A stretch of 64,000 nt of DNA, from assembly GCF_020283565.1 (NCBI RefSeq), contig NC_060061.1, positions 42,507,362 through 42,571,361 of the forward strand, in the 5' to 3' direction. The stretch comes from Trifolium pratense. Lineage: Eukaryota > Streptophyta > Magnoliopsida > Fabales > Fabaceae. This document shows, piece by piece, positions 44,952 through 56,890 of the stretch. Below the pieces are notes generated by a model. That model saw only the letters and a program-made list of their open reading frames with translations, made no database searches and was not told the origin of the DNA. Within the stretch, counting starts at the first letter, position 1. Each line of letters opens with the position of its first letter. Both the position numbers and the translations under genes were made by a program.

Positions 44952-45375
44952 CCGGATTATTAAGGTGGGGTGTAGATGGTGCGGGGTGAGAGTGGCGGAG
45001 GCAGTTGAGGGCGTGTGGGAGGATGAGTTGTTAGGGAAGTGCCAGTCTTTACTTTTTACCATTTCCTTGCAGGCTCTTTCTATTAACAGGTGGCAGTGGC
45101 GCCCTGATCCTGACACAGGTTACACTGTTTTGTTGGACAAGATCAAGCTGTTCTCCTTTAGGTGGTTGAAGTCGACGAGTATTATGTTAGCTTTAAACTA
45201 CCATAGCTGGTGGTCTAGTCATTTGCTTTGTTTGTGCCTTGTATGATTTGCTTATGGTTTTGTTTCTCTGACTCTTTGTAAACTTTTGTAGTTACATTGG
45301 TACGTCTTGTGCTGGGGAGGCTGATTATGTTAATATATCTCATTTTGGCTTATTTTTTTTTTTTTAAAAAAAAAC
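44952..45375 (+). pseudogene. 3' fragment of an L1-type LINE
   Basis: The translated track gives AWEDELLGKCQSL, then RWQWRPDPDTGYTV, the lead-in to the zf-RVT region of plant L1 elements. A deletion follows, then a C-terminal tail (LNYHSWWSSHLLCLCLV, stop). A UTR with 'gttaatatatctcattttggctta' and a T/A-rich tail follows. It is truncated at the 5' end, internally deleted and inactive. Confidence 0.65.
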
Positions 45376-45831
45376 TTGAATTCTTCTGAATGATTCCTCC
45401 TTTGGTGGAGCTCATTAATCGCTTAAGTTCAATGTCATGGTTAAAACCTGATGAGTTTAAAATAAGAGTATGAAGTCTAATAATTTGTAGTTCGACCGAA
45501 AGATAAATAAAACGTGAAAATTGTTCGTACTAAAAATCAAACTCAAGTTCTTTCAAACAATTTATCTTAAGAAAATTTATTAAACACTTGAGTTCAATCG
45601 ATTATTTGACAAATTCACATTATTTGTTATTGTTTAATAAATTTATTATAATAATTAGAAGGTCACCACTCACCAATATGATGAACACAACAAAACCCTT
45701 ATAATGTAGAGGTATTTATTTATATAAATTGTGTATTAATTTTTTGTACAAAAGAATGTGATATTTTTTTAATCAAAACCCTTTGGAGGAGCACGATTAC
45801 ACCACATACTCTTCCAATCATCGAAGACATT
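45376..45831. other. Intergenic DNA, nothing recognised
   Basis: AT-rich, with no open frame or repeat structure that I can support. Confidence 0.4.
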
Positions 45832-45840
45832 GTACTTTTC

Positions 45841-46033
45841 GAGTTCAGGTTCCCTCCATTTGTTATCTCTCCATTTATTCTTTATTTAGAGAGAGATAGA
45901 CACAAGAAAAAAGTAGTTGAGTCCACAAATTAGTGAGACCCACTTTTAATGGGTCCCACTAATTCTTAATGTGTCTATCTCTCTCCAAATGGAGAATAAA
46001 TAGAGGAATAATAAATGGAGAGAACCCAAACTC
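45841..46033. mobile_element. Mutator-type MITE (193 bp) with a 9-bp target duplication
   Basis: The ends GAGTTCAGGTTCCCTCC and GGAGAGAACCCAAACTC are inverted copies, with arms of about 70 bp (agagagatagacaca is perfect in both). The flanks at 45832-45840 and 46034-46042 are both GTACTTTTC. A 9-bp duplication with long arms is the pattern of Mutator-like elements. Confidence 0.85.
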
Positions 46034-46237
46034 GTACTTTTCGACCTTCAAAATATGACGCGTAATTAAGTTGTAATTTTTGTTTTCAGCAATTAAGTTG
46101 TAATTGAACTTGACCAATACACGTCGTTTCGGTAATCATTCAACGAAATGGAATCACATTGATCATGAGCATGGGCGTGGCTTTAGATTATGAATTAATG
46201 ATCTATATCTATATTTGTAATTTTAATACACAAAAAA

Positions 46238-47491
46238 GGGTAAATAGGGTTTTACCCCCCTGTAAAATAGGAGAATTTTGCATTACCCCCTATAAAATAA
46301 AAAGTTGTGATTCCCCCCTCGTAATATTAAGATTCTTTGTTTTACCCTCCTGAATTGACAACATGGATTTGGAATCTTAATTTTGCTGACATGGCAACCA
46401 TACATGGTTTTTTTTTTTACACATGACTTTTTTTTTTACTATTTTTTTTTATTTAATTTTTATTTTGCCACATATTGAGCTATGTCATTTAAAAAAAAAA
46501 ATAAAAAATAAAAAATAAAAAACAAAAAAGGGGAAAAACAAACCGCAAGAAACATCAACAATCTTCACCACTCTCATAGGAAGAACAAACAACAACAACT
46601 CATTCTTTCATTCAATTTAAAAAAAAAAATCAAAACAACAACAAACTTCATCTTCAATCTTAAATTTCATCTCATCAATTCAATCTCAAACCCATAAATC
46701 AAAAACCATAAAAAACTCATAAGTTTCTCAAAACATAAAATCTCACAGTTCATTCTCCACCACCAGCCACCACCACCGTCGTCGTCCATCTCTCTTTCCC
46801 ACCAATTGCATCTCTCTTCCTTGCAGCATCACTCTCACTAATTTCCGCCGATTTTCAGATCTGAATTTTGTTGTTTGTTGATTTTCCAAAAAATTAAAAT
46901 TAAATCAGAATTAATGATGTTTGGAGAACATGTGTTGTTGTTATTTTTCTTGAACTTGTAATTGCTAATCCAACCCATATCCTTCACCAAGATCAAATGA
47001 ATGAACACGTGAGAGGTAGAGACAAGGAAAGAGAGGGATGAAAGAGTTGATTATGTTAGGGTTGTTGTTGGTGGTGGTGGTGGTTATGGAGGAGGTGGAG
47101 GAAGAGTTTGAATTGGAGGAATTGTGGAGATGATGATTTTATTTTATTTTTTGATTTAGGGATTTGAGATGAAAGTTGCTTCCTGAGATTTGATATGAAG
47201 GTTGTTTTTTGGAAAAAAATTTTGTGGGATTTGAGATGAAGATTTTTTTATTTTTTTTATATTTTAAATAACAATGATTTGGAATAATTATAATAATAAA
47301 AATAAATAAAAATTCTAAGAAAATCCACATATGCATGCCACGTCATTAAAAAATAGATTCCATGTCTAGTTGGCGAATTAGGGGGGTAATTGAATGAATC
47401 TTTATATTACAGGGGGTAATCACAATTTTTTTTTTACAGGGGGTAATGCAAAATTCGTCCATTTTGCAGGGGGGTAAAACCCTATTTACCC
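46238..47491. mobile_element. Non-autonomous terminal-inverted-repeat element (1254 bp)
   Basis: The ends GGGTAAATAGGG... and ...CCCTATTTACCC have arms of about 100 bp rich in G/C runs (ggttttaccccc, gcattacccc, gtgattccccc). The flanks at 46231-46237 and 47492-47498 are both CAAAAAA. The matching uninserted sequence survives at 49343-49400, which fixes the ends. Inside is no long ORF; a CACCAC/CTCTC-rich stretch near 46750-46860 looks like captured gene leader sequence. The superfamily is not assigned, since a 7-base duplication is unusual and the A run makes its length uncertain. Confidence 0.75.
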
Positions 47492-48170
47492 CAAAAAAAA
47501 TATGGAATCACCCGATACAACTTATGAATTATGCAACATCAAAATTAAGAAAAATAGGGTAAACATATGAAAATGTATTTGTAAAAGAACTGCTTGGTAT
47601 TTCATATTGTATTCATCGATCATTATATGAATTTGGATCTTATGACACTTTTAACCTTTAACCCAAATCAGTTGAACTATCTATCTTATAATTTTATTGT
47701 GTCATTTGATAATCATTTGACATATAATATAAGCATGGCTGTTCCGGGCAATTTGGAGGCCCAACACTAAATATTAAAAATGACCGACTTAATAATAGAA
47801 AAACGCAAAGAATAATACTCGTTTAAATTGTAAATAACATCAATAACATAAAAAGTAGTCTCCCTTATAACTAATATACAAAATATTTATATTTTAATTA
47901 ATAACACCAAAATATCTTCTAGCTAAAAGAACATTCCTTCTAGTAATGAGATGAAAAGGAGAAGATACATGCATTTTTATTTGTGTTTGAGCCATATGAC
48001 AAAACATTTTTTGTTTATTTTATGTGTCCGAAAATTTGACATGGCCACTTTAAATTTGGGGAACAAAAATAGATTATAAAAGTATTAGAACTACTACCAT
48101 ATAAAAATATTTTTGAAGCCCCTAAATAATAGAGCCCCGACACCTTAGGGCACCATGCACACTCTAAGCC

Positions 48171-48314
48171 CTCGTTTGGTTCTATGGAAAGAAAGTAGGA
48201 GGAAAAAAATTACGCAAACCAATGCATGAATTTAGACTATTTTTAGTCCAAGTTCATGCATTGATTTGTGTAATTTTCTTTCCTCCCACTTTATTTCCAT
48301 AGAACCAAATAGAG
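48171..48314. repeat. Hairpin MITE inside module A (recurs every 3167 bp)
   Basis: 'cgtttggttctatgg' at the left is inverted as 'ccatagaaccaaat' at the right. The arms are about 65 bp around a short loop. Copies lie at +3167, +6334, +9501 and +12668. Confidence 0.8.
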
Positions 48315-48789
48315 ACCGTCCCCGAATATTAGGTATGGAGAATTACACTGTTATATTGTATCATTTTATTGAAAGGATCAAACCAATATTTCGATGACAA
48401 GTTAAAATAAACCACCTAAATATGATGACAAATTGAACCAATATATTTGTGTACAGTTGGATGGCAAATGCTAATACACAAATAAAACTTACGTATAATT
48501 TTAGAGATTAACTTTTTTGTCACTCCTTCTAAAACTAGCAATTGGCTAATCCAGAAGAATAAAGAATTCACTTGATGTATGTGGAAAGATATAGAAGCAT
48601 CTTTGGTTATGATCATTATGTTCCAATTTGTACATTACTCATTGGTTGAAATTCTTTATCAATTTGTTCTTGTCCGCTACGGACTTCGTACTCTACCAAG
48701 TCATTTCAATCAGCATTTAGAGAGATTTATTTTTCCACCCAATCACCTTCTTGTGCCTCCTTTTAGTTTTTTATTCTACTCTTCTGCTG

Positions 48790-49338
48790 TTAAGTAGTAG
48801 ATGTGTAAAATATTAAAATTTTCATATTAAAATTTTCATGAACAACACGCCATTCTCCAATTAAATGAGCAGCAGTTGTCGCAACACCCTTCGTCGTGTC
48901 TTTGACGCCGTTCCACACCCAATTGTTTCTGTTATGCCATATGCTCCAAGCAATTGTAGCAACAATGCCTGCAATATCATCTGTCTCGATAACCCCACCC
49001 AATCCAGCTTCATTCCACACTTGTCTACTCTCACTACATCCAAAAAACACGTGCCAATCATCCTCCGTATTATTTACGCACAATGCACATTCACTTGGAC
49101 ACGGCACATACCTTTCCCGTAACCGGAGTCGAGTTGGCAGACAATCACGATACACTCTCCAAAGTAAGTGTTTTGTCTTTGGGGGTGCCCTGCTTTGCCA
49201 AAGAGCTCCCCAATCGCCTTCCAAAGTGTAATTATTATTCACCGACTTATTCTTGATGTAGTGTATGTATCCGGATTTTACTGTGTAGACTCCATGGTTC
49301 TCATATTGCCACACTAGGTGATCCTCTTTGATACACAA
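48790..49338 (-). pseudogene. L1 LINE zf-RVT fragment, unit 1
   Basis: 182 open codons of the zinc-binding reverse-transcriptase C-terminal region (zf-RVT). Seen: WGALWQSRAPPKTKHLLWRV, CPTRLRLRERYV, CALC...HVFFGC (a CxxC...HxxxxC zinc pattern) and IAWSIWHNRNNWVWNG. It is truncated at both ends, with no RT or endonuclease, so it is not a working element. Confidence 0.85.
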
Positions 49339-49346
49339 AGAGGATC
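49320..49346. repeat. Perfect 11-bp palindrome at the L1/module B junction
   Basis: GATCCTCTTTG, five bases, then CAAAGAGGATC. It is present in every unit. Confidence 0.85.
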
Positions 49347-50043
49347 AACTATATTTGTAATTTTGATACACAAAAAAAATATGGAATCACCCAATAAAAC
49401 TTATGAATTATGCAACATCAAAATTAAGAAAAATAGGGTAAACATATGAAAATGTATTTGTAAAAGAACTGCTTGGTATTTCTCATTGTATTCATCGATC
49501 AGTATATGCATTTGGATCTTTTGACACTTTTATCCTTTAACTCAAATCAGTTGAACTATCCATCTTATAATTTTATTGTGTCATTTGATAATCACTTGAC
49601 ATATAATATAAGCAGGGCCGTTCCGAGCAATTTGGAGGCCCGATACCAAATATTAAAAATGACCGACTTAATAATAGAAAAACACAGAATAATACTCATT
49701 TAAATTGTAAATAACATCAATAACATAAAAAGTAGTCTCCCTTATAACTAATATACAAAATATTTATATTTTAATTAATAACAACAAAATATCTTCTAGC
49801 TAAAAGCACATTCCTTCTAGTAATGAGACGAAAAGGAGAAGATACATGCATTTTGTTTTTGTTTGAGCCATGACAAACCATTTTTTGTTTATTTTATGTG
49901 TCTGAAAATTTGACATGGCCACTTTAAATTTGGGGAACAAAAATAGATTATAAAAGTATTAGAACTACTACCATATAAAAATATTTTTGAAGCCCCTAAA
50001 TAATAGAGCCCCGACACCTTAGGGCACCATGCACACCCTAAGT

Positions 50044-50188
50044 CTTCGTTTGGTTCTATGGAAATAAAGTATGAGAAAAAAAATTACGCAAATCAATGCA
50101 TGAATTTAGACTATCTTTAGTCCAAGTTCATGCATTGATTTGCGTAATTTTCTTTCTTCTCACTTTCTTTTCATAGAACCAAACAGAG
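50044..50188. repeat. Hairpin MITE inside module B (recurs every 3167 bp)
   Basis: Same element as in module A, with diverged arms ('cttcgtttggttctatgg' and 'catagaaccaaacagagg'). Confidence 0.8.
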
Positions 50189-50556
50189 GCCGCCCCCGAA
50201 TATAAGGTATGGAGAATTACACGTGTTATATTGTATCATTTTATTGAAAGGATCAAACCAATATTTCGATGACAAGTTAAAATAAACCACCTAAATATGA
50301 TGACAAATTGAACCAATATTTTTGTGTACAGTTGGATGGCAAATCCTAATATACACAAATAAAAATTACGTATAATTTTAGAGATTAACTTTTTTGTCAC
50401 TCCTTCTAAAACTAGCAATTGGCTAATAAAAAACTACAATATAAAAGTGGAGGAAAAATAAATTAGGTTTTGGGTTTGCTTGTGTATACAAACTTATAAT
50501 ATAAGAGATAAGTATTTATATTTAGGGACATATATTACAGGGGTTAATCACAATTT

Positions 50557-53500
50557 TTGAATGAATCTTTATATTACAGGGGGTAATCACAATTTTTTTT
50601 TTACAGGGGGTAATGCAAAATTCGTCCATTTTGCAGGGGGGTAAAACCCTATTTACCCCAAAAAAAATATGGAATCACCCGATACAACTTATGAATTATG
50701 CAACATCAAAATTAAGAAAAATAGGGTAAACATATGAAAATGTATTTGTAAAAGAACTGCTTGGTATTTCATATTGTATTCATCGATCATTATATGAATT
50801 TGGATCTTATGACACTTTTAACCTTTAACCCAAATCAGTTGAACTATCTATCTTATAATTTTATTGTGTCATTTGATAATCATTTGACATATAATATAAG
50901 CATGGCTGTTCCGGGCAATTTGGAGGCCCAACACTAAATATTAAAAATGACCGACTTAATAATAGAAAAACGCAAAGAATAATACTCGTTTAAATTGTAA
51001 ATAACATCAATAACATAAAAAGTAGTCTCCCTTATAACTAATATACAAAATATTTATATTTTAATTAATAACAACAAAATATCTTCTAGCTAAAAGAACA
51101 TTCCTTCTAGTAATGAGATGAAAAGGAGAAGATACATGCATTTTTATTTGTGTTTGAGCCATATGACAAAACATTTTTTGTTTATTTTATGTGTCCGAAA
51201 ATTTGACATGGCCACTTTAAATTTGGGGAACAAAAATAGATTATAAAAGTATTAGAACTACTACCATATAAAAATATTTTTGAAGCCCCTAAATAATAGA
51301 GCCCCGACACCTTAGGGCACCATGCACACTCTAAGCCCTCGTTTGGTTCTATGGAAAGAAAGTAGGAGGAAAAAAATTACGCAAACCAATGCATGAATTT
51401 AGACTATTTTTAGTCCAAGTTCATGCATTGATTTGTGTAATTTTCTTTCCTCCCACTTTATTTCCATAGAACCAAATAGAGACCGTCCCCGAATATTAGG
51501 TATGGAGAATTACACTGTTATATTGTATCATTTTATTGAAAGGATCAAACCAATATTTCGATGACAAGTTAAAATAAACCACCTAAATATGATGACAAAT
51601 TGAACCAATATATTTGTGTACAGTTGGATGGCAAATGCTAATACACAAATAAAACTTACGTATAATTTTAGAGATTAACTTTTTTGTCACTCCTTCTAAA
51701 ACTAGCAATTGGCTAATCCAGAAGAATAAAGAATTCACTTGATGTATGTGGAAAGATATAGAAGCATCTTTGGTTATGATCATTATGTTCCAATTTGTAC
51801 ATTACTCATTGGTTGAAATTCTTTATCAATTTGTTCTTGTCCGCTACGGACTTCGTACTCTACCAAGTCATTTCAATCAGCATTTAGAGAGATTTATTTT
51901 TCCACCCAATCACCTTCTTGTGCCTCCTTTTAGTTTTTTATTCTACTCTTCTGCTGTTAAGTAGTAGATGTGTAAAATATTAAAATTTTCATATTAAAAT
52001 TTTCATGAACAACACGCCATTCTCCAATTAAATGAGCAGCAGTTGTCGCAACACCCTTCGTCGTGTCTTTGACGCCGTTCCACACCCAATTGTTTCTGTT
52101 ATGCCATATGCTCCAAGCAATTGTAGCAACAATGCCTGCAATATCATCTGTCTCGATAACCCCACCCAATCCAGCTTCATTCCACACTTGTCTACTCTCA
52201 CTACATCCAAAAAACACGTGCCAATCATCCTCCGTATTATTTACGCACAATGCACATTCACTTGGACACGGCACATACCTTTCCCGTAACCGGAGTCGAG
52301 TTGGCAGACAATCACGATACACTCTCCAAAGTAAGTGTTTTGTCTTTGGGGGTGCCCTGCTTTGCCAAAGAGCTCCCCAATCGCCTTCCAAAGTGTAATT
52401 ATTATTCACCGACTTATTCTTGATGTAGTGTATGTATCCGGATTTTACTGTGTAGACTCCATGGTTCTCATATTGCCACACTAGGTGATCCTCTTTGATA
52501 CACAAAGAGGATCAACTATATTTGTAATTTTGATACACAAAAAAAATATGGAATCACCCAATAAAACTTATGAATTATGCAACATCAAAATTAAGAAAAA
52601 TAGGGTAAACATATGAAAATGTATTTGTAAAAGAACTGCTTGGTATTTCTCATTGTATTCATCGATCAGTATATGCATTTGGATCTTTTGACACTTTTAT
52701 CCTTTAACTCAAATCAGTTGAACTATCCATCTTATAATTTTATTGTGTCATTTGATAATCACTTGACATATAATATAAGCAGGGCCGTTCCGAGCAATTT
52801 GGAGGCCCGATACCAAATATTAAAAATGACCGACTTAATAATAGAAAAACACAGAATAATACTCATTTAAATTGTAAATAACATCAATAACATAAAAAGT
52901 AGTCTCCCTTATAACTAATATACAAAATATTTATATTTTAATTAATAGCAACAAAATATCTTCTAGCTAAAAGCACATTCCTTCTAGTAATGAGACGAAA
53001 AGGAGAAGATACATGCATTTTGTTTTTGTTTGAGCCATGACAAACCATTTTTTGTTTATTTTATGTGTCTGAAAATTTGACATGGCCACTTTAAATTTGG
53101 GGAACAAAAATAGATTATAAAAGTATTAGAACTACTACCATATAAAAATATTTTTGAAGCCCCTAAATAATAGAGCCCCGACACCTTAGGGCACCATGCA
53201 CACCCTAAGTCTTCGTTTGGTTCTATGGAAATAAAGTATGAGAAAAAAAATTACGCAAATCAATGCATGAATTTAGACTATCTTTAGTCCAAGTTCATGC
53301 ATTGATTTGCGTAATTTTCTTTCTTCTCACTTTCTTTTCATAGAACCAAACAGAGGCCGCCCCCGAATATAAGGTATGGAGAATTACACGTGTTATATTG
53401 TATCATTTTATTGAAAGGATCAAACCAATATTTCGATGACAAGTTAAAATAAACCACCTAAATATGATGACAAATTGAACCAATATTTTTGTGTACAGTT

Positions 53501-53723
53501 GGATGGCAAATCCTAATATACACAAATAAAAATTACGTATAATTTTAGAGATTAACTTTTTTGTCACTCCTTCTAAAACTAGCAATTGGCTAATAAAAAA
53601 CTACAATATAAAAGTGGAGGAAAAATAAATTAGGTTTTGGGTTTGCTTGTGTATACAAACTTATAATATAAGAGATAAGTATTTATATTTAGGGACATAT
53701 ATTACAGGGGTTAATCACAATTT
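50557..53723. repeat. Array unit 2
   Basis: Private variant in module B: 'attaatagcaac' near 52945, where the others read 'attaataacaac'. Confidence 0.95.
51957..52505 (-). pseudogene. L1 LINE zf-RVT fragment, unit 2
   Basis: The translation is identical to the copy at 48790-49338. Confidence 0.85.
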
Positions 53724-56700
53724 TTGAATGAATCTTTATATTACAGGGGGTAATCACAATTTTTTTTTTACAGGGGGTAATGCAAAATTCGTCCATTTTG
53801 CAGGGGGGTAAAACCCTATTTACCCCAAAAAAAATATGGAATCACCCGATACAACTTATGAATTATGCAACATCAAAATTAAGAAAAATAGGGTAAACAT
53901 ATGAAAATGTATTTGTAAAAGAACTGCTTGGTATTTCATATTGTATTCATCGATCATTATATGAATTTGGATCTTATGACACTTTTAACCTTTAACCCAA
54001 ATCAGTTGAACTATCTATCTTATAATTTTATTGTGTCATTTGATAATCATTTGACATATAATATAAGCATGGCTGTTCCGGGCAATTTGGAGGCCCAACA
54101 CTAAATATTAAAAATGACCGACTTAATAATAGAAAAACGCAAAGAATAATACTCGTTTAAATTGTAAATAACATCAATAACATAAAAAGTAGTCTCCCTT
54201 ATAACTAATATACAAAATATTTATATTTTAATTAATAACAACAAAATATCTTCTAGCTAAAAGAACATTCCTTCTAGTAATGAGATGAAAAGGAGAAGAT
54301 ACATGCATTTTTATTTGTGTTTGAGCCATATGACAAAACATTTTTTGTTTATTTTATGTGTCCGAAAATTTGACATGGCCACTTTAAATTTGGGGAACAA
54401 AAATAGATTATAAAAGTATTAGAACTACTACCATATAAAAATATTTTTGAAGCCCCTAAATAATAGAGCCCCGACACCTTAGGGCACCATGCACACTCTA
54501 AGCCCTCGTTTGGTTCTATGGAAAGAAAGTAGGAGGAAAAAAATTACGCAAACCAATGCATGAATTTAGACTATTTTTAGTCCAAGTTCATGCATTGATT
54601 TGTGTAATTTTCTTTCCTCCCACTTTATTTCCATAGAACCAAATAGAGACCGTCCCCGAATATTAGGTATGGAGAATTACACTGTTATATTGTATCATTT
54701 TATTGAAAGGATCAAACCAATATTTCGATGACAAGTTAAAATAAACCACCTAAATATGATGACAAATTGAACCAATATATTTGTGTACAGTTGGATGGCA
54801 AATGCTAATACACAAATAAAACTTACGTATAATTTTAGAGATTAACTTTTTTGTCACTCCTTCTAAAACTAGCAATTGGCTAATCCAGAAGAATAAAGAA
54901 TTCACTTGATGTATGTGGAAAGATATAGAAGCATCTTTGGTTATGATCATTATGTTCCAATTTGTACATTACTCATTGGTTGAAATTCTTTATCAATTTG
55001 TTCTTGTCCGCTACGGACTTCGTACTCTACCAAGTCATTTCAATCAGCATTTAGAGAGATTTATTTTTCCACCCAATCACCTTCTTGTGCCTCCTTTTAG
55101 TTTTTTATTCTACTCTTCTGCTGTTAAGTAGTAGATGTGTAAAATATTAAAATTTTCATATTAAAATTTTCATGAACAACACGCCATTCTCCAATTAAAT
55201 GAGCAGCAGTTGTCGCAACACCCTTCGTCGTGTCTTTGACGCCGTTCCACACCCAATTGTTTCTGTTATGCCATATGCTCCAAGCAATTGTAGCAACAAT
55301 GCCTGCAATATCATCTGTCTCGATAACCCCACCCAATCCAGCTTCATTCCACACTTGTCTACTCTCACTACATCCAAAAAACACGTGCCAATCATCCTCC
55401 GTATTATTTACGCACAATGCACATTCACTTGGACACGGCACATACCTTTCCCGTAACCGGAGTCGAGTTGGCAGACAATCACGATACACTCTCCAAAGTA
55501 AGTGTTTTGTCTTTGGGGGTGCCCTGCTTTGCCAAAGAGCTCCCCAATCGCCTTCCAAAGTGTAATTATTATTCACCGACTTATTCTTGATGTAGTGTAT
55601 GTATCCGGATTTTACTGTGTAGACTCCATGGTTCTCATATTGCCACACTAGGTGATCCTCTTTGATACACAAAGAGGATCAACTATATTTGTAATTTTGA
55701 TACACAAAAAAAATATGGAATCACCCAATAAAACTTATGAATTATGCAACATCAAAATTAAGAAAAATAGGGTAAACATATGAAAATGTATTTGTAAAAG
55801 AACTGCTTGGTATTTCTCATTGTATTCATCGATCAGTATATGCATTTGGATCTTTTGACACTTTTATCCTTTAACTCAAATCAGTTGAACTATCCATCTT
55901 ATAATTTTATTGTGTCATTTGATAATCACTTGACATATAATATAAGCAGGGCCGTTCCGAGCAATTTGGAGGCCCGATACCAAATATTAAAAATGACCGA
56001 CTTAATAATAGAAAAACACAGAATAATACTCATTTAAATTGTAAATAACATCAATAACATAAAAAGTAGTCTCCCTTATAACTAATATACAAAATATTTA
56101 TATTTTAATTAATAACAACAAAATATCTTCTAGCTAAAAGCACATTCCTTCTAGTAATGAGACGAAAAGGAGAAGATACATGCATTTTGTTTTTGTTTGA
56201 GCCATGACAAACCATTTTTTGTTTATTTTATGTGTCTGAAAATTTGACATGGCCACTTTAAATTTGGGGAACAAAAATAGATTATAAAAGTATTAGAACT
56301 ACTACCATATAAAAATATTTTTGAAGCCCCTAAATAATAGAGCCCCGACACCTTAGGGCACCATGCACACCCTAAGTCTTCGTTTGGTTCTATGGAAATA
56401 AAGTATGAGAAAAAAAATTACGCAAATCAATGCATGAATTTAGACTATCTTTAGTCCAAGTTCATGCATTGATTTGCGTAATTTTCTTTCTTCTCACTTT
56501 CTTTTCATAGAACCAAACAGAGGCCGCCCCCGAATATAAGGTATGGAGAATTACACGTGTTATATTGTATCATTTTATTGAAAGGATCAAACCAATATTT
56601 CGATGACAAGTTAAAATAAACCACCTAAATATGATGACAAATTGAACCAATATTTTTGTGTACAGTTGGATGGCAAATCCTAATATACACAAATAAAAAT

Positions 56701-56890
56701 TACGTATAATTTTAGAGATTAACTTTTTTGTCACTCCTTCTAAAACTAGCAATTGGCTAATAAAAAACTACAATATAAAAGTGGAGGAAAAATAAATTAG
56801 GTTTTGGGTTTGCTTGTGTATACAAACTTATAATATAAGAGATAAGTATTTATATTTAGGGACATATATTACAGGGGTTAATCACAATTT
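53724..56890. repeat. Array unit 3
   Basis: Shares 'aaccaatatatttg' in module A with units 1 and 2. Confidence 0.95.
55124..55672 (-). pseudogene. L1 LINE zf-RVT fragment, unit 3
   Basis: The translation is identical to the unit 1 copy. Confidence 0.85.

Larger units (their letters stand above)
47390..50556. repeat. Array unit 1
   Basis: Module A is 47499-48550, the L1 part about 48551-49346 and module B 49378-50427. Private variant: 'aacaccaaaat' at about 47905, where the other units have 'aacaacaaaat'. Confidence 0.95.

Noticed and set aside
48416..48797. Small frames of 66 and 72 codons repeated in each unit
   Set aside because: No recognisable domain, and they cross module boundaries. 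Repetition alone reflects the tandem copying.
48865..49231. Plus-strand frames of 85 and 111 codons repeated in each unit
   Set aside because: Antisense shadows of the zf-RVT fragment.
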